The position numbers and the translations under genes were made by a program. From the NCBI GenBank assembly GCA_045638265.1, contig JAZUBA010000059.1:1-16148 (forward strand): 16,148 nt of DNA, read 5' to 3'. Source of the DNA: RGIG4140 sp045638265. Lineage in GTDB: Bacteria; Pseudomonadota; Alphaproteobacteria; CAAHEQ01; UBA3637. Shown piece by piece: positions 8,445 through 14,841 of the stretch; the first letter of the stretch is position 1, and each line of letters opens with the position of its first letter. Below the pieces are notes generated by a model. That model worked only from the letters and a program-made list of their open reading frames with translations, was not told where the DNA came from and searched no databases.

Positions 8445-8579
8445 TTATTTCGTGGAAGAAGTAACAACAGATTGCGACTCCATTGTATTTTTGTGAATTA
8501 TCTCCTCATACGGCGCCCACAAAAACACAATAATAATACAAATGATTAACATTATCCACAACCAATATTTATTTATCAT
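8445..8579 (-). CDS. Small single-pass membrane protein, 44 residues, unknown function
   Basis: I do not recognise this protein. It has 44 residues: a short N-terminus (MINKYW), one strongly hydrophobic segment at about 6-22 (LWIMLIICIIIVFLWA), then a polar tail of about 22 residues rich in Ser, Thr and Glu. That predicts a single-pass inner-membrane peptide. There is one Cys inside the membrane segment and no lipobox. The start is ATG 8579 because GGAAGGAG lies about 8 bases upstream; a longer frame from 8630 would begin inside the -35 region. A strong ribosome binding site and a dedicated terminator argue that it is translated. A 7-bp inverted repeat flanks the ribosome binding site. A toxin-like or regulatory micropeptide is possible but only a guess. 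Confidence 0.7.
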   Translation of the reverse strand: MINKYWLWIMLIICIIIVFLWAPYEEIIHKNTMESQSVVTSSTK

Positions 8580-8581
8580 AT

Positions 8582-8620
8582 CGTTATCTCCTTCCGTAAA
8601 AAAAATGAGTAGTGATAACG
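8582..8620 (-). repeat. Inverted repeat around the start of the small membrane gene
   Basis: CGTTATC (8582-8588) is matched exactly by GATAACG (8614-8620), 25 bases apart. The ribosome binding site (minus-strand GGAAGGAG, 8588-8595) sits just inside one arm. It could be an RNA hairpin or a DNA operator, depending on where transcription starts. Confidence 0.4.
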
Positions 8621-8630
8621 CAATTGTCAA
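8602..8630 (-). promoter_or_regulatory. Possible promoter of the small membrane gene
   Basis: A perfect TTGACA (minus strand, 8625-8630) is followed 17 bases later by the poor -10 CATTTT (8602-8607). The -35 is convincing and the -10 is not. It lies at the right distance from ATG 8579. Confidence 0.4.
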
Positions 8631-8674
8631 CCTGTTTTAAGTTATTTTAGACTATTGACATATCAAATAAATAT

Positions 8675-8695
8675 CTGCTTAAAGCATTTAAACAG
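8675..8695 (-). terminator. Weak hairpin after the TPR gene
   Basis: CTG-C-TTAAA (8675-8683) faces TTTAA-A-CAG (8687-8695), giving eight pairs, one mismatch and a 3-base loop, 13 bases after the stop. It is followed on the minus strand only by a mixed A/T tract, so it is a poor terminator. Confidence 0.28.
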
Positions 8696-8708
8696 TAAAA
8701 ATATACTT

Positions 8709-9626
8709 TTATTTGTTTACCTGAATCCCTTTAACAATGTCAATCCACTTATTCAACTCTTTTTCTCTAATCTTAGATTTAGACTTAACCTGTGCAACAC
8801 AATATCCTTGTGGTGAATGAAAAATACGACCCACGATATATAAACGAGGACTACCGTCTGTTCGTGTTTCAAAGATACGGGTGTTTAAATCTTGTTCCAA
8901 AGTATCCATTTCGCCACCGAGTTCTCTATACTCCTGAGCGGTTATTTCATTAAATTGATTAAATGGCATATCTTTTGTTGCCGAATAGCACATTAAATCA
9001 ACAATTGTTTTCCAATTATCATTTTGATAATCATCATCCCGAGAAGCATAAACCATATGTAAATTATCTCCTCGTCTTTCAATAGCCGCTGCACGCCAAT
9101 TTCTGTCTAAATTAAATTTAACAGAATTAAGAATGTTTGTTTTTTCCGTTTCCGAAACACGCCATTTATCAGCTTGTTCTTTTTTTAATTTTTCTAATTT
9201 TGTCTGATAAATTTCTCTTTCGTCTTTTTTAAGTTTACGTGATTCTAAAGCTTGTTTATAATATGAAATACCCAAATCATATTGTTTTTGACCAGCATAA
9301 TATTCACCCAATAAAGCCTGTGCTTTCCATTCTTTTGGGAAATCAGCCGATGCTTTTTTCAAAATCCGAACGGCATTAGGGACATCATTACCCATAAATA
9401 ACGCTAAACCCAACATATAATGAGATTTATATAACTTTGAATTATAGTCAATAGAATTCTGAAAAGCATAAATCGCATTTTGATAATCTTTATTATTATA
9501 GGCAACCATACCGGCATCATACGCATTTTCTGCGTGATTAATCTTTTCCTCAGCAGAGAACGCTCCTTGTGAAATTAAGAGCAAAGAACAAATAATTAAT
9601 GTATTTATTGTTTTTCTTATTTTCAT
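8709..9626 (-). CDS. Exported TPR-repeat protein of unknown function
   Basis: A 305-residue protein with an N-terminal signal peptide: charged MKIRK, hydrophobic core to about residue 20, likely cleavage at AFS or AFSA near 24-25. There is no lipobox Cys, so it is probably periplasmic. Residues about 30-165 hold tandem tetratricopeptide-like helix pairs (AYDAGMVAYNNKDYQNAIYAF, SHYMLGLALFMGNDVPNAV, AQALLGEYYAGQKQYDLGISY), a protein-interaction scaffold. A Lys/Glu-rich helix follows, then a C-terminal domain of about 120 residues that I do not recognise (with VDLMCYSATKDMPFNQF and IVGRIFHSPQGYCVAQVKSK), carrying two Cys that could pair. ATG 9626 is chosen because AAGGAT precedes it; the longer frame starts at a TTG at 9641 overlapping that site. 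The gap to the LOG gene upstream is 16 bases, so the two are co-transcribed. Confidence 0.85.
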   Translation of the reverse strand: MKIRKTINTLIICSLLLISQGAFSAEEKINHAENAYDAGMVAYNNKDYQNAIYAFQNSIDYNSKLYKSHYMLGLALFMGNDVPNAVRILKKASADFPKEWKAQALLGEYYAGQKQYDLGISYYKQALESRKLKKDEREIYQTKLEKLKKEQADKWRVSETEKTNILNSVKFNLDRNWRAAAIERRGDNLHMVYASRDDDYQNDNWKTIVDLMCYSATKDMPFNQFNEITAQEYRELGGEMDTLEQDLNTRIFETRTDGSPRLYIVGRIFHSPQGYCVAQVKSKSKIREKELNKWIDIVKGIQVNK

Positions 9627-9642
9627 TTTTTCATCCTTCAAA

Positions 9643-10260
9643 TTAACGTTTTGTCATCTTACTTAAATGACCGACTTTTTCAGCAGCAATCAAACGATTT
9701 TCAACTTTTTCAATTGCTTCAAAAATTTCTTCCGGTGTTTCTACAAAATCAATATAATCAATTTTATCCTGATTTAAAGTCCCGTCTTGCAACATATTAA
9801 AAATCATTTGAGCCATCGGATCCCAAAAATGATTAAAATTTAAAAATATCATCGGCTTTTTTGCGATTTCTTTTGTTTGAATTGAAACAGCAAAATCAGA
9901 AACTTCATCAATAGTTCCCCAACCTCCTGGACCAATTAAAATAGCATCACACAAAGCCATCATTTTACGTTTACGAACCGCTAAATCAGGAACAACCGTA
10001 ATTTCTTCCGGTTTAAAAACCGTTCTATCCTTACATTGTAAATCCAACAACTTTTGAGTAGTAACACCAATTACTTTTCCATTCTTATTCCGAACACCTT
10101 GAAAAGCACAACCCATCATACCTTCATCACCGATACCATAAACCATGGTAATACCATTTTCTGCTAATAATTCTCCAACACGACGCATCGGCTCTCTATA
10201 AACATTTGAAATATTCGGAGCAGCACCTGCCCAAACTGTAATTGCTTGATATTTTTTCAT
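9643..10260 (-). CDS. LOG-family (TIGR00730) nucleotide phosphoribohydrolase-like protein
   Basis: A 205-residue Rossmann-type protein of the LOG family, whose known members hydrolyse cytokinin riboside or other nucleoside 5'-monophosphates to base plus ribose 5-phosphate. The family signature PGGxGTxxE is present as PGGWGTIDE, preceded by RKRKMMALCDAILIG, which carries the conserved Arg/Lys-Met block. The first glycine motif, usually GGGxxGLMG, reads GIGDEGMMG, a variant. The length is normal for the family (about 180-210). Cytosolic. ATG 10260 follows GAGGA. The gene leads a two-gene unit with the TPR protein, with a promoter just upstream. Real substrates of bacterial LOG proteins outside plant pathogens are mostly untested, so the activity is inferred from family. 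Confidence 0.9.
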   Translation of the reverse strand: MKKYQAITVWAGAAPNISNVYREPMRRVGELLAENGITMVYGIGDEGMMGCAFQGVRNKNGKVIGVTTQKLLDLQCKDRTVFKPEEITVVPDLAVRKRKMMALCDAILIGPGGWGTIDEVSDFAVSIQTKEIAKKPMIFLNFNHFWDPMAQMIFNMLQDGTLNQDKIDYIDFVETPEEIFEAIEKVENRLIAAEKVGHLSKMTKR

Positions 10261-10285
10261 ATTTTCCTCTTGTATAGATACAAAA

Positions 10286-10313
10286 ATTTTAACATTTTTT
10301 AAGTATATGACAA
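10286..10313 (-). promoter_or_regulatory. Promoter of the LOG-TPR unit
   Basis: On the minus strand TTGTCA (10308-10313), 16 bases, then TAAAAT (10286-10291). Transcription would begin near 10279, about 20 bases before ATG 10260. It lies almost back to back with the rubredoxin promoter. Confidence 0.5.
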
Positions 10314-10315
10314 TT

Positions 10316-10326
10316 TGATATATAAT
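10316..10326 (+). promoter_or_regulatory. Possible promoter of the rubredoxin gene
   Basis: A perfect TATAAT (10321-10326), or TATATA (10319-10324) with an extended -10 TGA before it. There is no convincing -35 hexamer. The leader to ATG 10406 would be about 75 bases. Confidence 0.4.
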
Positions 10327-10405
10327 TCAATCTTTTTATTTCATTTTCTGAAAATACTTGAAAACAAAAAAAAGATCCCCATCTAAATTATTCAAAGGAG
10401 GAACA

Positions 10406-10540
10406 ATGATAAAAATAAAACAATGGGTTTGTCCAAGTTGTGGATACATATATGAAGAAAACATACCGTTTGAACTCCTAACAACAAATTGGATATGTCC
10501 GATTTGTGGAACTCAAAGAGATAACTTTATTTTAGAGTAA
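10406..10540 (+). CDS. Shortened rubredoxin-like iron protein
   Basis: A 44-residue cytosolic protein with two rubredoxin knuckles: VCPSCGYIYE (Cys9, Cys12) and NWICPICG (Cys31, Cys34). The pairs are 18 residues apart, whereas classical rubredoxins of about 52-54 residues have around 29 between them. The usual loop with the Gly/Asp/Pro-rich stretch is deleted, but the FELL..NWICPICG part (like FEDLPDDWVCPxCG) and the terminal Phe are kept. It probably binds one Fe(SCys)4 and carries electrons, though a structural zinc ribbon is possible. ATG 10406 is chosen because AAAGGAGGAAC immediately precedes it; a frame from 10358 would place that site inside the gene. No partner oxidase, rubrerythrin or reductase is adjacent. 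It is monocistronic, ending at the hairpin 10545-10575. Confidence 0.82.
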   Translation: MIKIKQWVCPSCGYIYEENIPFELLTTNWICPICGTQRDNFILE

Positions 10541-10544
10541 AGAT

Positions 10545-10575
10545 AATCCCCTGATTTTTTAATCAGGGGATTTTT
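10545..10575. terminator. Terminator shared by rubredoxin and pheT
   Basis: A perfect 12-bp stem (AATCCCCTGATT 10545-10556 with AATCAGGGGATT 10561-10572) closes a T4 loop. Five T residues (10571-10575) follow on the plus strand. It sits 4 bases after the rubredoxin stop and 4 bases beyond the pheT stop. The T tract favours the plus direction; termination of pheT is likely but less clear. Confidence 0.88.
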
Positions 10576-10578
10576 AGA

Positions 10579-12942
10579 TTATGACCGCAATTCAGCTCCG
10601 GTATTCTTTTTAACCATATTGATAATTTGTGTACTTAAAATTTCAATATCTTTATCGGTCATTGTTTTTTCCGTTGGCCAAATTGTTACTTGAATAGCTA
10701 GTGATTTTTTATCTGCCGGCAATTTATCACCTTCATATACATCAAACAAAGCCACATTTGTAATCTTTTCTTTATCAACGTTTTGAATTGTACTTAAAAT
10801 CTTACCCGCTTCAACAGATTTATCAGCAATAAATGCAAAATCTCTTGTCAAAGGCATTAAATTAGACATTTTCAGCAATTTTTGAGCTTTAGATTTAACA
10901 CGAGCTTGAGGAATATTATCCAAATAAACTTCAAAAGCAACAACAGGTGTTTTAATATCAAATACTTTTAAAATTTTCGGATGAATTTCACCAAAGTATG
11001 CTAAAACGTTTTTACCAAGTGTTAAAGCCCCCGAACGACCCGGATGATACCAAGACGGTGCTTTACGAACAATTTGAATATTTTGTGGTGCATCTGCAGC
11101 ATTTAATGCTTCCAAAGCATCCGCTTTAGCATCAAAAACATCCACTACTCGCAATGTTTCGGCAAAATGACGCGGCAAGAAATTCCCAGCACGAACACCA
11201 CAAGCAACCAAACGTTGTTCTTTTGGCGTTGTTGAATAAAATTCAGGACCAACTTCAAACAACTGAACATCTTTAATCCCTTTGTCCTGATTCCGTTTAA
11301 CTGCAGATAACAAATTCGGAACCAAAGACGGACGCATTTCATCTAAATCAGAAGCAATCGGATTTGCGATACGTATTCCTTTTGAATCAAAATGTACTGC
11401 CAATCGAGAATCCATAAAAGACCATGTAATTGCCTGATTTAATCCGCAAGCAGCCAACGCTCTGCGAACGGCAGCTTCTCTTCGTTGATGCGGTAATAAA
11501 ATAGAAACAGCCAATTCTTTTGAACGCAATGGGGTTGTCGGTAAGTCATCTAATCCGTAAATTCTGACAACTTCTTCAACTAAATCAGCCCCCTCTTTCA
11601 CATCATTTGACCGCCATGATGGGACAGAAATCTGATTACCGTTGACAGCAAACCCTAATTTTTCCAAAATATCAACAGCTTTATTTTTGGGTACATCTAA
11701 CCCGCATAAACGTTTTATCATCCCAAAATCAAAATCTATCACATTTTGCCATTTTGGCTCTTCACCAGCAACAACAAGTTCAGAAGCTTCACCTCCACAA
11801 ATATCCAAAATTAATTGTGTCGCAATTTCATTTCCCATAACTTGTGAAGCAGGGTCAATACCTCTTTCAAAACGGGTACGCGAATCTGATTCAGCATTTA
11901 ACACACGTCCCGTATGCGCAATACCAAGCGGATTAAAATAAGCTGATTCCAAGAAAACATTAACTGTTTCACTTGTACAACCCGTTTCCGTTCCACCCAT
12001 AACACCGGCAATACTTTGCGCTTTTGCTTCATCAGCGATAACTAACATCGAATCATTTAATTCATATTCTTTCTCATCTAATGCTGATAATTTTTCACCA
12101 TTAAATGCAGGACGAACAATAATATTACCTGTTAATTTGTCCGCATCAAAAACATGTAACGGACGACATTCAGCAATATTTAAATAATTAGTAACGTCAA
12201 CAAGTGCCGAAATTGGTCTTAATCCCATTGAAATCAAGAAATCTTGCATCCATTTCGGACTTTGTCCGTTCTTCACATTCCGAATATACCGACCGACAAA
12301 TTGTGGACAAGCCGTTGTATCTTGAATAGACACACTAACGGGTGATTTAAATGTACCAACAATCGGTTTAACATCATGAGAAACAAATGTACCAATGCCC
12401 GTTGCTGACAAATCCTTGGCAATACCTTTAACACCGAAACAATCCCCTCTATTAGGCGTAACATTGACATCAAAAATAATGTCACTATGATAAATTTCCG
12501 TAATCGGTGTACCAGCTGGCAAATCTGTATCTAAATCAACAATCCCCTCATGATTGTCACTTAAACCCAATTCCCGTTCAGAACACATCATACCACAACT
12601 TTCCACACCACGAATAACACCTTTTGTCAGTTTTTCGTTGTATAAAGGAATAATATCACCCTCACGAGCCAATACCGATTTCATCCCTTCCCGAACATTC
12701 GGTGCACCACAGACAATCTGCAATGTTTCCTTACCTGTAAATACAGATAAAATATGCAATTTGTCGGCATTTGGATGATTATCCACTTTTTGAATTTCGC
12801 CAATAACAAACGGTGCTAATGTTGATGTATTATCAATTACTTCTTCAACTTCCAAACCGATAGATGTCAATTTATCAGCTATCTCCTGTGTTGTTGCCGT
12901 TGTATCTAAATATTGTTTTAAAGCCTGTAAAGAAAGTTTCAT
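10579..12942 (-). CDS. pheT: Phenylalanyl-tRNA synthetase beta subunit
   Basis: A 787-residue protein, close to the usual length of about 795. With PheS it forms the (alpha-beta)2 enzyme that charges tRNA-Phe. Domains in order: an N-terminal EMAPII-like tRNA-binding domain (about 39-148, PNADKLHILSV, QIVCGAPNVREG), the B3/B4 editing domain (about 210-380, with SESDSRTRFERGIDP near its end), the B5 domain (about 400-470), the catalytic-like core, and a C-terminal ferredoxin-fold anticodon-binding domain from about 694 (PLTRDFAFIADKSV to the end). Its ATG overlaps the pheS stop (ATGA), and its GGAGG ribosome binding site is encoded in the last codons of pheS, a clear sign of translational coupling. 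Nothing looks broken. Confidence 0.98.
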   Translation of the reverse strand: MKLSLQALKQYLDTTATTQEIADKLTSIGLEVEEVIDNTSTLAPFVIGEIQKVDNHPNADKLHILSVFTGKETLQIVCGAPNVREGMKSVLAREGDIIPLYNEKLTKGVIRGVESCGMMCSERELGLSDNHEGIVDLDTDLPAGTPITEIYHSDIIFDVNVTPNRGDCFGVKGIAKDLSATGIGTFVSHDVKPIVGTFKSPVSVSIQDTTACPQFVGRYIRNVKNGQSPKWMQDFLISMGLRPISALVDVTNYLNIAECRPLHVFDADKLTGNIIVRPAFNGEKLSALDEKEYELNDSMLVIADEAKAQSIAGVMGGTETGCTSETVNVFLESAYFNPLGIAHTGRVLNAESDSRTRFERGIDPASQVMGNEIATQLILDICGGEASELVVAGEEPKWQNVIDFDFGMIKRLCGLDVPKNKAVDILEKLGFAVNGNQISVPSWRSNDVKEGADLVEEVVRIYGLDDLPTTPLRSKELAVSILLPHQRREAAVRRALAACGLNQAITWSFMDSRLAVHFDSKGIRIANPIASDLDEMRPSLVPNLLSAVKRNQDKGIKDVQLFEVGPEFYSTTPKEQRLVACGVRAGNFLPRHFAETLRVVDVFDAKADALEALNAADAPQNIQIVRKAPSWYHPGRSGALTLGKNVLAYFGEIHPKILKVFDIKTPVVAFEVYLDNIPQARVKSKAQKLLKMSNLMPLTRDFAFIADKSVEAGKILSTIQNVDKEKITNVALFDVYEGDKLPADKKSLAIQVTIWPTEKTMTDKDIEILSTQIINMVKKNTGAELRS

Positions 12943-14030
12943 CGTTTTGTTCCTCCGTTTCCGCTTAAACCACTTGTATTTGTCGGTAAATCAAGCGGCA
13001 AAAATCCATAATGTTTAATCCAACGCATATCTGCATCAAAGAAGCTTCTTAAATCCGGAATACCATATTTTAACATAGCAAACCGGTCAATACCACAACC
13101 GAAAGCAAAACCTTGATAAACATTCGGATCCAAACCACAAGCACGTAAAACATTAGGATGAACCATACCACAACCTAACAATTCACACCAACCGGCACCG
13201 GATTTAATTTTAAATTCGCCATTTTCACGAGAACAACCAACATCGGCTTCATAAGACGGCTCTGTAAAAGGGAAATATGACGGACGGAATCGCAAAGCGA
13301 CATCATCTGTTTCAAAAAAGAGTTTCATAAATTCAACCAAAGTTGATTTTAAATGAGCCAAATTTGTTTCCGTATCAATAACAAGCCCTTCAATTTGGTG
13401 GAACATCGGTGTATGTGTCATATCATAATCCCGACGGTATGTACGACCCGGAGCAACGATTTTAATCGGTGGTTTTTTGGCTTCCATTGTCCGAATTTGA
13501 ACACCGGATGTTTGCGTACGCAAAACTTTATCAACCGTATTTTCCATGAAAAAGGTTGCCTGCATTTGACGGGCAGGATGAGATGCCGGAATATTTAAAG
13601 CTTCAAAATTATGAAAATCATCTTCAATATCCGGACCTTCAGCGACTTCAAAACCCATTTGAGCAAAAATAGTCAACATTTCTTCCGTTACTTGTGATAC
13701 TGGGTGAATACGACCACAATGATTATTCGGACGTGCAGGCAATGTAATATCTACCGTTTGAGAAATCAAACGCTCATTCATTTCTTTTTCTTCTAATTCA
13801 GCCTTACGGGCATCAATTAATGAACTGATTTCATTTTTAAATACATTTAAAACCTGACCAGCTGTTTTACGTTCATCCGGATTGAGTTTACCCAATTCTT
13901 TCATCAAACCGGTAACTGTCCCATTCTTTCCCAACGATTTAACACGAATTTCATCTAATACAATTAGATTTTCCGCTTGACTGATTGCCTCAGGCAAAAC
14001 GGATTTAAGTTCTGCAATTTTCTGTTCCAT
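12939..14030 (-). CDS. pheS: Phenylalanyl-tRNA synthetase alpha subunit
   Basis: A 363-residue catalytic subunit of the class II synthetase. The N-terminal coiled coil (about 1-90) that contacts tRNA is present. Catalytic motifs: motif 1 region HPVSQVTEEMLTIFAQMGFE with GPDIEDDFHNFEALN; motif 2 RTYRRDYDMTHTPMFHQIEG; motif 3 AFGCGIDRFAMLKYGI. The C-terminus carries an extra Ser/Gly/Asn-rich tail (TNTSGLSGNGGTKR), whose last codons double as the pheT ribosome binding site. ATG 14030 follows AAGGATAG. Upstream there are 108 bases to the HAD gene, containing a Phe-rich reading frame and a weak promoter-like pair. The RRDYDxTHTPMFHQ form of motif 2 is one of the hints for an alphaproteobacterial-type sequence. 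Confidence 0.98.
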   Translation of the reverse strand: MEQKIAELKSVLPEAISQAENLIVLDEIRVKSLGKNGTVTGLMKELGKLNPDERKTAGQVLNVFKNEISSLIDARKAELEEKEMNERLISQTVDITLPARPNNHCGRIHPVSQVTEEMLTIFAQMGFEVAEGPDIEDDFHNFEALNIPASHPARQMQATFFMENTVDKVLRTQTSGVQIRTMEAKKPPIKIVAPGRTYRRDYDMTHTPMFHQIEGLVIDTETNLAHLKSTLVEFMKLFFETDDVALRFRPSYFPFTEPSYEADVGCSRENGEFKIKSGAGWCELLGCGMVHPNVLRACGLDPNVYQGFAFGCGIDRFAMLKYGIPDLRSFFDADMRWIKHYGFLPLDLPTNTSGLSGNGGTKR

Positions 14031-14069
14031 TTTTCTATCCTTATTTAGTCAACAAATTAAAGATATGTT

Positions 14070-14098
14070 TTTATAACACATATTAATTAAAAATGAAA
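14070..14098 (-). promoter_or_regulatory. Weak promoter-like pair before pheS
   Basis: On the minus strand TTTCAT (14093-14098), 17 bases, then TATAAA (14070-14075). The -10 is good and the -35 is poor. If used, transcription would start near 14063, inside a small hairpin with arms 14063-14068 and 14078-14083. Otherwise pheST would depend on the HAD gene promoter. Confidence 0.25.
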
Positions 14099-14138
14099 CA
14101 GAAAAAATATAAAAAATGTTTTTTTCAGGAAACTGAAT

Positions 14139-14753
14139 TTAAGCAATCAAACTTTTTAAAACATCAACCGTTTCTTTTGGTGTTTCGGGATTAAACGTTT
14201 GCATACCTAATGATTGATATATGTGTGTTATCGTTGTATCATTATCTATTAAAATACAATCTTTTTCCGTCAACTGATTTTCTACCAAAAACCGCTCAAA
14301 AAAGCGATATTTTCCATCTATATTACCATCATTTTTCAAACATCCCTCCTCAGCCGAAGAAATATATCCATCAAAATAATATTCTAAATTCATATACGGA
14401 TACATATACGAACCGAATATATCAAAATGGTCTGTTGCAATATAAACTTTATACCCTTGTTCTCTCAGTTTTTGAATAATTGGCAAAAAAGATTCATCTG
14501 CCATTTTTTGCATAGACAAACCACGCATAAATTCTGTTTGTGTTGTATATCGGTCAATTCCGTTTTCTTCCAGATAATGACAGATATTGCAAAATCTGAT
14601 ACCGCCTCTGAGCCATTCTAAATTTAAAGATTCGTTTTCAAATAACAAGGATTGTATTTGATGAAACAACAACGGATTTTCAACTTGAAGATGCCCCCAA
14701 ATTTTATCAAAACACAATGTTTCATACCAATCAATAAAAATAATCTTACGCAT
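14139..14753 (-). CDS. HAD-like hydrolase
   Basis: A 204-residue haloacid dehalogenase-superfamily protein. Motif I is IIFIDWYETL with nucleophile Asp8; the usual second Asp of phosphatases (DxD) is Tyr10, as in haloacid dehalogenases. Motif II is VYIATDH (Thr107), motif III is Lys148 in GKYRFF, and motif IV is LIDNDTT (Asp170, Asp172). A helical cap lies between about 20 and 95 and contains several Cys (for example FCNICHYLEENG). The scaffold is intact and enzymatic activity is likely, but the substrate is unknown; a phosphatase, dehalogenase-like or nucleotidase role cannot be separated. ATG 14753 follows GAGGA. It has a strong promoter of its own and is followed on the same strand by pheS. 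Confidence 0.82.
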   Translation of the reverse strand: MRKIIFIDWYETLCFDKIWGHLQVENPLLFHQIQSLLFENESLNLEWLRGGIRFCNICHYLEENGIDRYTTQTEFMRGLSMQKMADESFLPIIQKLREQGYKVYIATDHFDIFGSYMYPYMNLEYYFDGYISSAEEGCLKNDGNIDGKYRFFERFLVENQLTEKDCILIDNDTTITHIYQSLGMQTFNPETPKETVDVLKSLIA

Positions 14754-14791
14754 TGTTAAATCCTCATTTTAATCAAATGACCCATATAAAT

Positions 14792-14820
14792 ATTGTAACA
14801 AAGCATACCGATTTTGTCAA
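14792..14820 (-). promoter_or_regulatory. Promoter of the HAD gene
   Basis: On the minus strand a perfect TTGACA (14815-14820), 17 bases, then TACAAT (14792-14797). It is the closest match to the sigma-70 consensus in the window. It may also feed pheST, because no terminator is visible between the HAD gene and pheS. Confidence 0.75.
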
Positions 14821-14841
14821 GGGAGCAAACCCAAAACCGTC

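Noticed and set aside
8655..8683. Plus-strand TTGACA with CTTAAA at 17 bases, possible antisense promoter into the TPR gene
   Set aside because: The -10 is weak, no plus-strand gene follows, and such matches are expected in AT-rich gaps.
11145..12778. Several short open frames on both strands within pheT
   Set aside because: They overlap a complete, full-length synthetase gene and have no independent signals.
14210..14621. Two overlapping plus-strand open frames opposite the HAD gene
   Set aside because: The HAD gene has all motifs and a strong promoter. These frames have low-complexity translations and no start signals.
14798..14841. Possible hairpin between rsmB and the HAD gene (TTTTG/CAAAA with GGG/CCC inside)
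   Set aside because: The two stems compete for the same bases and no T tract follows on the minus strand. It also overlaps the HAD promoter.
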